Assembly (NCBI GenBank): GCA_035610365.1
Contig: CM069433.1
Coordinates: 191,092,760 to 191,156,759, forward strand
From: Aquatica leii
Lineage: Eukaryota > Arthropoda > Insecta > Coleoptera > Lampyridae
DNA: 64,000 bases
Direction: 5' to 3'
The stretch's first letter is position 1. The number at the start of each line of letters is the position of its first letter. The position numbers were made by a program, and so were the translations under genes. Under the pieces are notes generated by a model. The model ran no database searches, was not told the origin of the DNA, and saw only the letters and a program-made list of their open reading frames with translations. Shown here one piece after another: positions 36,701 to 51,700 of this stretch.

Positions 36701-39700
36701 TATGTTTCTTTTGAAAATTTTACGTCACAGTTTTTAAATGAGTTAGGGTAACCGAGGTTATAAAGATGGATGTTTTTGGTTTTTAAAGGAAGTTTGCACA
36801 CTTTTCTAGTAGCTTTCAATTCGGTGAGTTTTTAATCTTTAATAATTTGGTGTTTGTAGAAGTATGGAAGAGGGTGTAGTATTATTTAAGTTAATGAAAA
36901 TTATCATATTTCGTATATTTCACGGTCTCGACGTTTAACTTGTTTCCAAGTTTAATATCGTATTGAGAAAATTGTGTGATTGTTAGTGTGTGTACGACAC
37001 AATTCAATTTCGCCTTTTTGTGGCAGTTGAATCATTTTCCGACGGACTCAGTGTAGCCCCATAAACTACCCAAGTTTTTGACAAAGTTATCTTAGAACTT
37101 TTGCGGCCAATTCAAACTAGCTACACGAAGAATTACGCACAGGAATTAAAGTATTTATAATGACCTTTTAAAATCGATTGTAATTTTGCTTTTTGCAAAC
37201 TTAAGCGCTGCTTGAAAGCTTTGATTTTAATCAAAGTTTGTTGCTTCTTTACCGCACCAGTTACGAATTTTTTTTTGTTATTGTAATTTCATCTTAATCA
37301 TGTAATTATTGTCGTCTTTTTTTTGTTTGTTTCTTTAATTCAATCTAACTTAACTTGTTTCCACTCAGCTTCGGCAATTACTTCGTTTATGTTACCAATC
37401 CAAAACAAGTTTTGCGCCTTTGCATGTAACAAATATTTGGCGCCCAACGTGGGAGAATTTAGTTTCGACGCAAATAACACTGAACTAGAAAACAATCGTT
37501 TTAACATCGGGTTACCTAAATAAACACATATAATATGTTAAATATAAATTATCAAATCCTAACACCCAAGCAACTTCACTCTTTTGGTGAACTCAAAGCT
37601 TCTAAACTACGATTTCGCAAGCTGTTATCATACACGAAAATTTATAAATACTTCAATTTTTTCAATCGGTGAATGAACTGAACGGATAACGTGCCTCAGT
37701 GCTGTAAGTATGCCAGAAAGGCGTTGTTGAATTGCGTATCCACAAAATGAAACTAAACACAATTTGCTACAAAAAACGTAAACTGATTTTCGAGAATAAA
37801 CACCGACAGATAATTAATTCAATAAATAAATTTTTTTTCTTTTATAAACGTTACACGTACTGCCTCAGTGTTATAACAAAACGTAGTAATACGTGAATTT
37901 GGATAAAGATTTACACGCCGTCCATGCAGCTGTAAATAAAAATAACAAAATATACACAAAACTCTTAATAGTGTTAAAATAAACAAAACTGCTAAAATAT
38001 CAAGTTATTTGTATCTCGAAAGATAAATAAAAAATCACTGTCGGAACTATAAATTATAATGCAATCTGAATTTTATTTTCACAAAAGAAACGCTAAATCG
38101 GCGTAAACACAGCAAACGGGTGTCAACAACGTAAAACCATAAATTAGTTGAAAACAAAGAATTTACTTACAAATTCGAAATAAAAAAATAGCAAATGAAC
38201 GAAAAGCATTTAGAACATGACATAACTGACCACGTAAATTTCAAACGAACTTAGATACAAAGGTCGACAAGAAAGTACGCAAAGAAGGTGTTCAGAAATC
38301 GGACGTTAGCAGCTACTCTGCACGGTAGTACTGTAAGAGCCAAGGTGACTGACGCGTACCTGTCATCCTTTCTGTGGTGCCTTCTTATAGACGGCTTACT
38401 ATAAGAACTACAATACGGAGGGATATTGGTTATACGATACGCCATTATTACAAAACGGAAAATTTATGGCAACTGTATCTAACATAATGTAGAGTGTACT
38501 AAACACCATCAAAAAATGGTGTAACAGTGAACCCAACCAAGAAGGCAATCGTTCCGTTTACCAAACGATGAAAAACGGATGATACAAAACTACCTACAAT
38601 ATACGGAGTGGCACTCTAAATGCCAAAGGAAGTCAAATATATGAGAGTCATTCTTGATACGACACTGACTTTCAACGTTTATCTGAAAAACGTGACAACG
38701 AAGGCTATCAAGGTTTTTTAATGTAATCAAACGGATGGTGAGTCATACATGTGGATTGAAACGCACAATGACCAAATTGTTATACACTGTGGTGACAAAA
38801 TCCGTCATCACATACGATGCGTTTTTATAAGGTGAGGGAACCAACCTGAAAAGCACAGCTTCTAAGCTAGGCAAAATACAGAGAATGGCATGTCTGCTGA
38901 TAACAGGAGGGACGAGAATTAGCATACAAAACGCAGATTAATGAACACACGTCAATTGTCGGAATATACAAACCGAGCACTTACAGCGTGAAAAAACAAT
39001 CTTAACTGTGAGATGCAATAGATTATCACATCTTAAGAAAATTTAAAGTGATAATACCGTCACGAGACAGGTGGACAAGAAACATTTTTCTGGGCGCGGT
39101 TAAAGGAAATATTTAGCACACAAATGGGACCAAAGCAAATTTCGCTGAGCTTGGGTAAATATGCGTCCGCTTTTAAACAGTCTGAAAACATTGGCAAGTA
39201 GCCAACCAATGCAGTTTGTTTGGATACCAAGGGACCAAAGTGTAAACGGGACAGCAGGGACATATATCGGATCTGAATCTGCTTTCGGAGTCACTTATGA
39301 TACCAGAAAAAAAATAATGTGCAGCAAATTAGCAGCTGAACATAAGAAACTATGAAAAAACTCTTCAGGGATGAGGCACACAAAACTCTTTCTTACAAAG
39401 CCACAATCAAACACTCAAACTGCACTATTAAGAATGAGTCGACAAAAGTTGAGGAAACTCACGGGACTAATAATTGGAGTGTAATGTTAGTCGCCTCCTC
39501 GCGGTGCACTCTGGATAGCATCTGTGCTGGTTCTCCAGTACAGATGTGAACTAAATGACTGACACGGGCTTACATTTCACTATGTGGTGTTGTTGCCCTT
39601 AAAACGGATACGTTTCCACCCAATTCCAGGGTTCAGGCGTAAGTCTTGTTACATGCCAAAATTAACACAAAGTCACTGCCTGCAATGAAGTAACATAAAC

Positions 39701-42700
39701 GGGGGGTTGTGCCACTAGCTCAATGGAGAAGGGTGGGTTTTATTTAAAATTCCGTGAAAAATTGGAAACGCGATCGTCGTAAAAATGGAACTAGAACGGT
39801 AAAATAGTCAAATAATCGATAAGGGCGCCAATCAAGGATTTCTATAAGGGGAAGCTTTCAAACCCTTGATTACCTGAAAGCTCATCCGGTTGGTCATAAC
39901 CACAGAACTTACCTTGGGTTATAACAATTCTGAAAAACACTTAAACAAAAATTTACGTATGCGGCGGCTAAATGAATAAAAGCTCTTTACATTTAACAAT
40001 TTAACATTTATTGATTGAAAATTTAAAACCAAGACAAAATAAAATAACAAGTACTAAATGATATCAAATAAATTTGAATAAAAGAAATGAAATAATCTTA
40101 AACAAACAAAAATGAATAATTTACACACAAAACATTACATTAAAATTTATAAAAAGAAATGCTACTACAATAGCGTTAATTCGACGTCAAATATAATTAA
40201 ATCTCAAGATCTTGGCCGCATATTTATAACAAACAAATTATATAACACAAAAAAACAATACAGTTTATAACATAAATATGTCCGAACTTTAATTCGAACT
40301 AAACAAAATATAGTTTATAAGTCGTTACATTATCATATACTCGAAATACGAATCACTTCTCAACGCACAAAACAAAGTTAATTGATTTTAATTTTTGCGC
40401 AAACACTATACGTGTTCATTAAAATAATTAAATTCAACGTTAGTCGTAATTTCAATTGACTTAAAAAAATTGAAAGCTTTTACTGCATTTTTAATCGCGG
40501 GACACTGCACGATCAAACAACAAAATCGATAAATACCTTAATTCTTAATTGGTGACACCGGCTGAACTTTGGTTCCCAGTGGATTTGAAAGCTAACACCT
40601 TGGATGGACTTTAGCTGCTTCCCAAACAATAGGTTACCAGTGGAAGATTTATTAATCCGCCCCAAAGGCGAAAGATATGAGATTGCGAAACAAACTCACG
40701 CACAAATTCACGTAACGAAACATACGATATTAATTTAGGTAAAACAGTGATCTTAATTAACCGTAATTACGAAAAAGGAAAGTTTGATTTTCCACTTAAA
40801 TTCACTGCACCCTCTTCTTTTACTTCCACGGTAATTATTAGAACAGGTGAATTATCACCTTCGTTAACTACATTTTTCCGGCCGTCAACCAACTAACTTC
40901 CCACTACCACATTTACCAAAAACACATCTATATATCAACTTTCGTCGACTGCCCTTTCCACAAAGGCTGCGTTCGAAACTTCAAACACCAAAATTCTCTC
41001 GCGCAAAGGTGCAATAAAGAGGCAAACAAACATATTACGTCATATTTATATAATTAGGACACAGCGTTTCGCTTGTACGTGAAACTGTCAATTTGACAAG
41101 ATATTATATTACAAGAATTTAAACTGCCTAATAAATTAAGATAACGACTTAATTTTTCCACGTAATCTAAACGTTTGACATAAAGAAATTCAAGTACGAA
41201 TGTACTCGAACAAAGAACTCATAAACCAACTTAAAATAAACAAACGGTGAAAATAGATTTAATTACGATTATATCTCAGAAGGAAAACATAAATCACAAC
41301 TGGAATTTTTCAACAATCCAAGTGAAACATTCAATAAGCAAAATCGCGAAAGCAGATGGTTTACCGCGTAACAAAATACAAAACTTTATCAACAATTACA
41401 TTGTAACTTCGAATTTAAAATCGTAAAATAACTTATTAAACTCAATCTAAAATTTACATTAAACCAAATTCAAAATACATTAAATGAAAATCGTCAATCC
41501 AAATACTGTGTCCGTTATCAAACATTACTCAATCAACCAATCGATTTTTAAACGATGGTTACACCTCCCCTACTTAAAGAGGGATTTCTTAAATCACTCT
41601 ATAAGCAATAAAAGAAAAACCAAAACGAAACGAAAAACCCATAACCCAAAAAAAATAAAACGATAAACGATAATGTAACAACAAACGTAAAAATAAAACG
41701 AAACTAAACCTATGGTTCTCGCGATCTCGCAATCAACGAGAATCCCCTAGCGAAACTAACGGAACGAAAACCTGAAAGATATGACTTTTTCGTGGTTTAT
41801 CAACTAACTACGAAAAAATCCGATCTTTCGATCAGAAACACCCACGAAGAACGAAAAAGAAACTAAACCTAAAGGAAGGGTAGTATATGTTTGGGTTCGA
41901 CACAGATCACTCGATGCGGTACAGACGAAGAGGGCGCGCTGCGCTTCACGCGATCCGCGCATTGCGTTTTTCCCACAACGAAAGTCCTCACCGAGCGATG
42001 GCACCTAGCCACAAACACTACAGAAATAAAAGATAAGAACAGACAAGATAGCAGAAGAAAGAAAAATGGAAATAAAAGAACCGTTGTTTAGTCGCCTCTT
42101 ACGACAAGTGGTGTCCCCACTGTAGAGAAATATTCTTAGTCCGTCTCTACACGGAACCCAAAAACGAAACTAACTAACCTAAAAAAACGAACAAGAACCT
42201 AAAACAAAAGAAAAACAAACCTCCAAGCGGTCAAACCTAAAACTATTTATTCCCAGTCGGGTTTAACTTTAAGTCCTTGGCGTTCCATATGCCTTTTGAT
42301 GCTCCCGTGTCATCAGACAACTCATAGGTCTGATACGAAACTTTCCGTTTCACGTAGAACGGACCGATAAACTTAGGTGCCAGTTTGGCCGAGAAATATC
42401 GAGATGCATCAGAAAGGACATAATTCTTCCGCCACACTGTGTCTCCCACCTCAAAAGGTGCTGGACGACGACGTAAATCGTAATAATGTTTAGCGCGGAC
42501 ATAAGCGGCATTCAAGCGATTCTTAATGTCGACGTAAACTTCTCTAAACGCTGGGCCTCTTTCGGCCAAAAAGGTACGATCAGCAAAAGATAGATCGTCG
42601 ATAGTGTCGGAATCGGTAGTTTTTCCATGACGTGATCCGTCGAGACAGATTTCACGTCCGAAATTAGCGAAAAACGGCGTTAAGCCGGTGACTTCATGTA

Positions 42701-45700
42701 CAGCGGTACGAATAGCACATGCTACTTTAGCAAGATACTTATCCCAATGTCGATGGTTGTCTTCGATATATGACGATAGCATTGTCTTCATGACTCTGTT
42801 GACTCTTTCTGTTGGATTCGCTTGTGGATGATAATTAGCGTTAAAAATAATTTTAGACTTATATGACGAAACCATTTTTGTAAATTCTGAACTGCGAAAC
42901 TGTGTGCCGTTATCACACAAAAGATATTGAGGAACTCCAAACATTAAAAATACATCTTCTTCAAGACGTTTAGTAACTGCTGCTGCAGTAGCGGAACGTA
43001 ACGGGAAAAATAAAACAAATTTCGAAAAATAATCTGCAACCACAAGAATATACGAATAACCACTCTTAGATCGCGGTAACGGTCCAACAAGATCGGTAGA
43101 GATCAACTGCCAAGGTTTGTCCACAACAGGATGACGGGTCATAAGGCCAGCAGGACGTTTCTGTTCTGGCTTATGCGTGATACAAACTTTACAACCATTG
43201 ATGTAACGAATAACGTCAGCCTTCATCTTAGGCCAGTAATAAAGCGGAACTATTCGTTCGAGAGTCTTAAAGATACCAAGGTGTCCAGCGGTAGGCTCAT
43301 CGTGAAACTTTGACAATATTTCAAGTCGTTTTGACTTAGGCACAACTTCTCTCCAATTGTCATTCTCAGAACGAAGATCGGGATAGTCTACGGTAACATG
43401 CTTAAATAGCTTTCCGTTACTAATTTTCCACTGTGGAAAAGCGTTAGGTTTCGAACGTACACGTTCCATAAGTTTCGATAACCATTTGTCCGAAGACTTA
43501 GGTTCGGTAATGTCACAATCGGTAGTAATGTTGTCGATAGCTGGTACTGAACGAGATAGTGCGTCAGGTACGACATGATCCTTTCCTTTACGATGAATGA
43601 TCGTAAAATCAAATTGCTGAAGTCTAACAGCCCAACGTGCTAGACGACCGGTAGGTTCCTTTAAATTATGTAACCAGACTAATGATGCGTGATCGGTAAC
43701 TACAGTGAAAGTGGTTCCCTCAAGATAGGGGCGTAATTTTTCAATAGACCACAGGACAGCCAAACACTCCTTTTCGGTAGTTGAATACTTGCGTTCACAC
43801 TTTGTGAGCGACCTACTATTATAACAAATAACACGTTCTTCACCGTCGATAAACTGTGTAAGAACTGAACCGAGACCAAAATCAGACGCGTCAGTTTGAA
43901 CTGTAAACGGAACATTGAAATCGGGGCAAGACAAAATAGGTGCGGAAACTAAACAATTCTTAATAATTTGAAAGGCTTCATCACAATCACTAGTCCAATT
44001 AAAGCTGGAATTCTTCTTTAACAGAGACGTCAATGGAGCGATAATTGTCGAAAAATTTGGTACAAAACGGCGATACCACGAGGCCATGCCTATAATTCTT
44101 CTCACTTCAGCGACACCAGTGGGAACTGGAATACGCAAAATTGCATCGACCTTTTCCGGGTCAACCGACAAACCAGTAGAATTTACTATAAAACCAAGAT
44201 ACTTAAGTTCAGGTTTACAAAAATGACATTTGTCTTTACTTAGCATCAAATTAGCCTCTCTAAGGCGACGAAGAACTTCAGTTAACACTTCCATGTGTTT
44301 CTCGAAGGAAGGAGCGCAAATAATGACGTCATCTAAATAAACAAAAACGTAAGGTTCTAATTCGGGACCTAAAACTCGATCAATCAACCTCTGCCAAGAA
44401 GCTGGTGCGTTAGCTAAACCAAACGGTAAGCGCGTGAATTGGAATAACCCACGGTTCGGAACTGTAAAAGCGGTATACTGCTTAGACTCTTCGCTTAAAG
44501 GAATCTGCCAATAAGCGGACTTAATGTCGAGAGATGTAATAAACTTAGCGTCACGAAGACGATCTAAAATAGACGAAACGTAAGGTAAAGGATAAGCGTC
44601 CTTTTCGGTAACTTTGTTGACTTTTCTAAAGTCCACGCAAAAGCGATAAGAGTTGTCCTTCTTCTTCACCAATAAGATCGGGCTCGACCAAGCGCTGTTT
44701 GATTTTTCTACAACGCCTAACTTCAACATTTTCTCTAACTCCAGATCGATTTGTTTCTGGATAAACGGCGAAACTCGGTAATACCGTTGCTTAATTGGTT
44801 CGGAAGTAGTCTTGATCTGATGTTCGATCAAGTTGGTGCATCCAAAATTTTCATTCGTAGAAGAAAAATGATTACTAACTAAATTGTCTAACTGATTGAG
44901 CTGTTCTGAAGAAAGATCGAGACGAGACTGAATAACGGAATCTTTATCTTCCAATTGTGAAATGGTGTCCATATTTTCGAAACGCCACTCACCTTTTCTA
45001 AGATCAGGAACGATACCTGCTTGTTTCCAAAAATCAACGTCTAAAATTAAATTATGCGGAACGTCAGGAACAACTAAAACTTCTAAAACAACAATTTTTC
45101 CTTTAATTTCGATTGGGACGAGAAGTGAACCTAAACTTTGTACTGATTTACCATTAGCTACAATACAATTAACTTTAACTGACTTATTTAACTTCAAACC
45201 TAATTGACTAAAAATTTCCCAACCCTTAGAACCAACAATAGTGCGAGAAGCGCCACTATCTAATAAACTTAAAATTTCGTGACCAAAAACTTTAACATAG
45301 ACAAAAGGTCGTTCGTCAGACTCAGCAGACTCTAAAACATAATCCAACACGACTTTATTCTTAACGAAACTCTTTTTCTTCGAAGAATGTAAACTATTAA
45401 AATATACAGCCGATTTAACTTTGACCTCAGACGTCACTAAACGGCTTCTTAGTACGTCCTTTACTCGTTTCCCGAACACTTAGAACAAGTGCGGACCGTA
45501 ACGTTAGGTTTTCCACAACGATAACAAAATAAACCTTTCTTAGGTTCTTTGCAAGAAGCAGCTCGATGATTAGGCTTCCTACAATTCCAACACAATTGCG
45601 GACTACTTCGATTAGAAGAAGCAGGCGCATTAACGATAGCTAACCTTCGCGAAGAAGGTGCGATACTAGAAGATGGTAATCGTAAATTTTGTCTAACAGG

Positions 45701-48700
45701 TGGTGTAGATTTTTCACCACTACTAACGTTATTCGAAGAACGAGAAACGGCAATGTCCTTAACTTGAGATGTTACATAAGCGAGATCAGGCTCCATGTCC
45801 TGCTTTCTACGAGATGGAGGCGTGTAAGCTTCAATAGCTTGCATGCGGTCCTCGATAATACGACCAAATTTAATTAACTCCTCAATTGAAGTAACTGACG
45901 ACAAACCAAGCTGAGTTTGATAAACGGGAGAAATATTTCTTAATAAAATCTTTAACTGTTTTTCTTCAGAAAAAGGTTCATCGAGACGTGAAAACATGTT
46001 GCGAATAATTGCAACGTAAATACCCATAGGTTCATCATTAGCTTGAGTACGACGCTTAATTTCTTCAATAAGTCGTTCGTCATAATCGGTAGGCTGGAAT
46101 TGTTCGCGTAAAAACTTAACTAAATCTTCCCAAGAATTAACTGAACTACGAATGGATCTAACAAAAATCAATGCATGACCTGTAAAAAGATCAGTACACT
46201 CCAAAAATAACTGATGACTTGAAACGTTACGCGATAATTGAAGTTCGGCAACTCGTTCTAAAAATGCGTTCAATGAAATTGACTTTGCGTCACCAGAAAA
46301 CTTTAAGTTCCATTTTGAAACTGAAATACTCTTAACATGACTAATAAAATTTTGACTAACAGCAGAAGACGTCGGTAAAGCGTTATCAACTACTAAAGAA
46401 GGCTGAACGACAGGTTCGATGACTTCATCGGCGGAAGTAGACGGATTTGAAACAACAATTTGTTTATCCAAAAGTTCATACTGCGAAATTAAAACAACTA
46501 AATCTTTTAAAAACTCATCTTTAATTTGAGAATCGTCACTTTGAACAGGAATTGAATTGCCAATACGGTTTAACAAATATTTAATTTTGGTTTCAATAGT
46601 AGAAGAAATTTTTGTAGTCGGAGTAATTTTTAATGAATCTATTAATTTTCTAAGCTCATCGATACCTTCACGAATCGCTAACTTATCTGCATTAAAATCG
46701 AACGGATACACGGGACGAGATAATTTTCCTGTAGCTTCTTCAATAAGGAAATTCTTGAGTAAACCTCGTAATACGACAACACCTAAAGATGCATCACCAC
46801 CTCTAATCAAAATTTCATAACGTAATTCGTTATGCGATAAACGATCAACAATCAATTTGTAACCCATTTTAAAATGTAATTACAAAACGGTAAAGTCTTC
46901 CAAAATCACGAAACTTAACAGGCCAACTAAAATTCGAAAAAGGCCACACGATGGAGACGCCAAATTATTTTTGTTACATGCCAAAATTAACACAAAGTCA
47001 CTGCCTGCAATGAAGTAACATAAACGGGGGGGGTTGTGCCACTAGCTCAATGGAGAAGGGTGGGTTTTATTTAAAATTCCGTGAAAAATTGGAAACGCGA
47101 TCGTCGTAAAAATGGAACTAGAACGGTAAAATAGTCAAATAATCGATAAGGGCGCCAATCAAGGATTTCTATAAGGGGAAGCTTTCAAACCCTTGATTAC
47201 CTGAAAGCTCATCCGGTTGGTCATAACCACAGAACTTACCTTGGGTTATAACAATTCTGAAAAACACTTAAACAAAAATTTACGTATGCGGCGGCTAAAT
47301 GAATAAAAGCTCTTTACATTTAACAATTTAACATTTATTGATTGAAAATTTAAAACCAAGACAAAATAAAATAACAAGTACTAAATGATATCAAATAAAT
47401 TTGAATAAAAGAAATGAAATAATCTTAAACAAACAAAAATGAATAATTTACACACAAAACATTACATTAAAATTTATAAAAAGAAATGCTACTACAATAG
47501 CGTTAATTCGACGTCAAATATAATTAAATCTCAAGATCTTGGCCGCATATTTATAACAAACAAATAAAATAACACACACAAAAAAAAAACAATACAGTTT
47601 ATAACATAAATATGTCCGAACTTTAATTCGAACTAAACAAAATATAGTTTATAAGTCGTTACATTATCATATACTCGAAATACGAATCACTTCTCAACGC
47701 ACAAAACAAAGTTAATTGATTTTAATTTTTGCGCAAACACTATACGTGTTCATTAAAATAATTAAATTCAACGTTAGTCGTAATTTCAATTGACTTAAAA
47801 AAAAAATTGAAAGCTTTTACTGCATTTTTAATCGCGGGACACTGCACGATCAAACAACAAAATCGATAAATACCTTAATTCTTAATTGGTGACACCGGCT
47901 GAACTTTGGTTCCCAGTGGATTTGAAAGCTAACACCTTGGATGGACTTTAGCTGCTTCCCAAACAATAGGTTACCAGTGGAAGATTTATTAATCCGCCCC
48001 AAAGGCGAAAGATATGAGATTGCGAAACAAACTCACGCACAAATTCACGTAACGAAACATACGATATTAATTTAGGTAAAACAGTGATCTTAATTAACCG
48101 TAATTACGAAAAAGGAAAGTTTGATTTTCCACTTAAATTCACTGCACCCTCTTCTTTTACTTCCACGGTAATTATTAGAACAGGTGAATTATCACCTTCG
48201 TTAACTACATTTTTCCGGCCGTCAACCAACTAACTTCCCACTACCACATTTACCAAAAACACATCTATATATCAACTTTCGTCGACTGCCCTTTCCACAA
48301 AGGCTGCGTTCGAAACTTCAAACACCAAAATTCTCTCGCGCAAAGGTGCAATAAAGAGGCAAACAAACATATTACGTCATATTTATATAATTAGGACACA
48401 GCGTTTCGCTTGTACGTGAAACTGTCAATTTGACAAGATATTATATTACAAGAATTTAAACTGCCTAATAAATTAAGATAACGACTTAATTTTTCCACGT
48501 AATCTAAACGTTTGACATAAAGAAATTCAAGTACGAATGTACTCGAACAAAGAACTCATAAACCAACTTAAAATAAACAAACGGTGAAAATAGATTTAAT
48601 TACGATTATATCTCAGAAGGAAAACATAAATCACAACTGGAATTTTTCAACAATCCAAGTGAAACATTCAATAAGCAAAATCGCGAAAGCAGATGGTTTA

Positions 48701-51700
48701 CCGCGTAACAAAATACAAAACTTTATCAACAATTACATTGTAACTTCGAATTTAAAATCGTAAAATAACTTATTAAACTCAATCTAAAATTTACATTAAA
48801 CCAAATTCAAAATACATTAAATGAAAATCGTCAATCCAAATACTGTGTCCGTTATCAAACATTACTCAATCAACCAATCGATTTTTAAACGATGGTTACA
48901 GTCTGGGTTCTGTGTCAACGGCCGAAACGTACCGTATCTAAACGTTGACGCCTTAATTTTAATGGGCTTCTTTTTACGGCGGCATAACGTCCGTGGATTG
49001 TGGACTTAATTGTGTACGATCTATACGCGAGGGAGAGGTTTGTCATGTGATCGCTTCCCTTAGAATAATAGTCACTCTACCCAATTCCAAGAGAAGGGAT
49101 TTGACAGGAACTGGAGGCACGGTTGGCAGACGTAACCCGTCTTGTCCATGTCGATAAATCTGGACCTAGCTCCAATTCTGAAACTCGGTTCAACAATCAG
49201 ACAAGAACTTTGGGCACGGCTTGGGCCTTAGAGTTTTCCAGTGCCGGTAAACCGAGACCTAGTTCTGAAGGGAGAGGAAATGCCAAGTCCTATTATACGA
49301 AAGCATGGCAGGGGGGACTAGTCCCTCCGGCAGAGGAAGTGTCTTGTGGTAACCGTACACGGACCAATACGCCCAGGGTCTATGTGAGTTACCTTGCGCC
49401 TTAGACCCATAGAACGGACAGCAATCTACAAAATTCCAGTATCCCCAGTATACTGGTGCATTTATGCGGAAAGGGCGAGGCCTGTTCGAACATTGCAAGG
49501 TAACAGAGAAATCCATTTTTGTAGGATGGAGGAGACTGCGACGGCGACTCGTCCAACATGGTGCGGCAGTAACACGAGTATCCGAGGGTGATAGAGGGCC
49601 CGACCGGGGACCCGCTGTCCGGTGCTTTATCAACTGGTGTCGGTCTCTCGGAAGCGTGGGAACTAGCTCTGGCACAGGTTGGTCGTCAACTTATTCCGTC
49701 GTGCGACATGTCCTTTAAGAGGGGGGGAGTGCTACGGCACTCTATCCCCGCCTCGTTCTACTGCTACCCCGTGTGAAAAGCTGGTTCGGGGTGATGCACT
49801 GGCCAGCTAACGTCGACCAGAAATAAGAGTCAGTAAAGGATGTGACCGTTCCAATACTAAGATAAGACGCTAAGATAAGAATGTCTTGCGGGTTCGGACC
49901 GTGTCATTGTTGTCACCGTTTTGCCCACTTTTGTAAGGGGCTTTATCAGAGCGTGAGATAAATCGAAAAAGTCAAACAAGCAACCGAAATTTGTTGATTA
50001 CCTAACTTTTGAAAAGTTCTTAGTTAGATTTCAGTTGCTTGTTTGAGTTTTTGATTTATCTCACACCCTGATGAAGCCCCTTTCTATACTTCAATTTTTT
50101 TTTGCCGAAATTTTCAAAATACCTCTTTTTTGGTTAGTGACGTTTAATGCTTAGACGTATACAAAAGAATATTTTACGGTTTAAAACAATGTTAAGAAGA
50201 AATTACCTGAATTTTTTAAGGCATGTTGTAACCGTCGTTTTCAGTTTGTGCGACTTCTTTCGTGAAAAAACTGGCATTTGAGTTGATTTTATTCGTTTCA
50301 TGTACTTTGGGATTGTTTGATTAATTTTACGTTAATTTAAGGAAGTTATCTTACGTCTTTGTCAATCAAATTTGTAAGTAAATTTTTGTATCCAATTAAT
50401 TAAAAATTATTACACTGTGTAAACATTCGTATTCTGTATTTACGTTGATTTAGCATTTTCTTTGTCCTGGTAAAATTCCAGTTGTGTCTAAATTATGTTT
50501 AATTTTTAGATATTATCGTAATTAAATATATTTTAGCAGTTTGTTTATCTTAAGTTTGTTTCAAAGTTCATTGTACTAAGTACGTTCTTAGACTGCATTC
50601 GCACTTAATTTATTAGTGTTAGTTTTATTAAATTACATTTGGGATTGAGTCATTTTTATAATTTATTACTTCCTAGAGACAGTTTTAGGATTCAGGTTTT
50701 AACAAGTTAATCTTTATCACCGTAATTAAACCTTTTGATATTTTTGTTGTTGCAGTTCTCACAATGTGAAAGCCTGTCTTCGAACTCTACTATTACGTTT
50801 AAATTAAATCTGTATGCTTTGTATTTTTACTTCTTTGTGGTATTGGTTTCTTTCACAAACATTTTAGACACAGTCTTTATGGAAGTGCTAGCGGATTGAA
50901 TTGATAAATATAAGTGGTTTTGATTTGGGAAGAAAGTTGATTGGCAGTCATTCAAAATGCCTTAAGTAACGGAATGTAGTTGGTTGGGTGGTGAACTAAC
51001 CCCCTTTAGGTGAAGAATTATCGCGGAAATTATGCAGAAAAGAGTGAACTTTATAGTTCAGTTAGTGGAGGTTTGTTTCTTCTAGTTCGTAGAATATACG
51101 GCTTTTAAAAATTTGACGTGTTTTTAAATTTTATGTTAACGGAATAAAGGATCGTGTGTTAAGTTGTGCGACACGGTTCTACTTTCGCTTTAGGGCGGTT
51201 TATCGTTAATCTTTTGACGATTCTTAGTCATTTAAGCGTACCCTGCCGAATTTCTGCTCGACAACAGCTGGATATCTAATGGTCAACCAAAAGCATCTTT
51301 CTGGACCTACTACAAAAATTTAAGGTATTTGTTTTGTACCGATTAAACCAATTTAATTACGCGATTATAGTGTCTTAAAACCTTTGGGTTTTAAGCAGAA
51401 TAAAGATTGTTGCGAATTACTGATTATATCGTTTTTATAATTATTAAATGGTAATTGTCTGTATTTATCATGACTATAGGTGTCAAAGTGTTTGTTTTAA
51501 AAAAAGTTATGTTTGCTTGACCGGAAAATTGACTAATCTCGTAGTTTATTATTAAGATTTTTAATCTTGTGTTAAAAGAGATGAATTTATTTACGTTTGT
51601 TTTGTATTTAGTTAATTTCCATTAATGCGAACACGCCCGTGCGTTTGGTAATTAAGATATTTTTTTGTTTTGTTGTTTTTAGTTGTTTCATTTCTTCAAA

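Larger units (their letters stand above)
39647..48900 (-). mobile_element. Complete Ty3/Gypsy LTR retrotransposon (9,254 bp, in ACE intron 2)
   Basis: Two near-identical LTRs (39647-41563 and 46972-48900), GTCT target duplications, a polypurine tract, a primer-binding region, an intact gag (46867-45461) and an intact pol (45479-42243) are all present. The element reads on the minus strand, the same direction as the ACE gene. The LTRs differ almost only in lengths of short homopolymer or dinucleotide runs, which implies recent insertion. There is no envelope-like ORF: the 680 bases between pol and the 3' LTR hold only short frames. It inserted into the unidentified element at 39474-49930. Confidence 0.95.

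Noticed and set aside
42083-42160. A conserved-looking block (tagtcgcctcttacgacaag) near the Gypsy 3' UTR
   Set aside because: It looked familiar from repeat transcripts, but I could not tie it to any gene or RNA.
49259-49675. 138-codon minus-strand frame in the unidentified element
   Set aside because: Several overlapping frames on both strands are open there because of composition; no family resemblance or coding signal separates one from the others.
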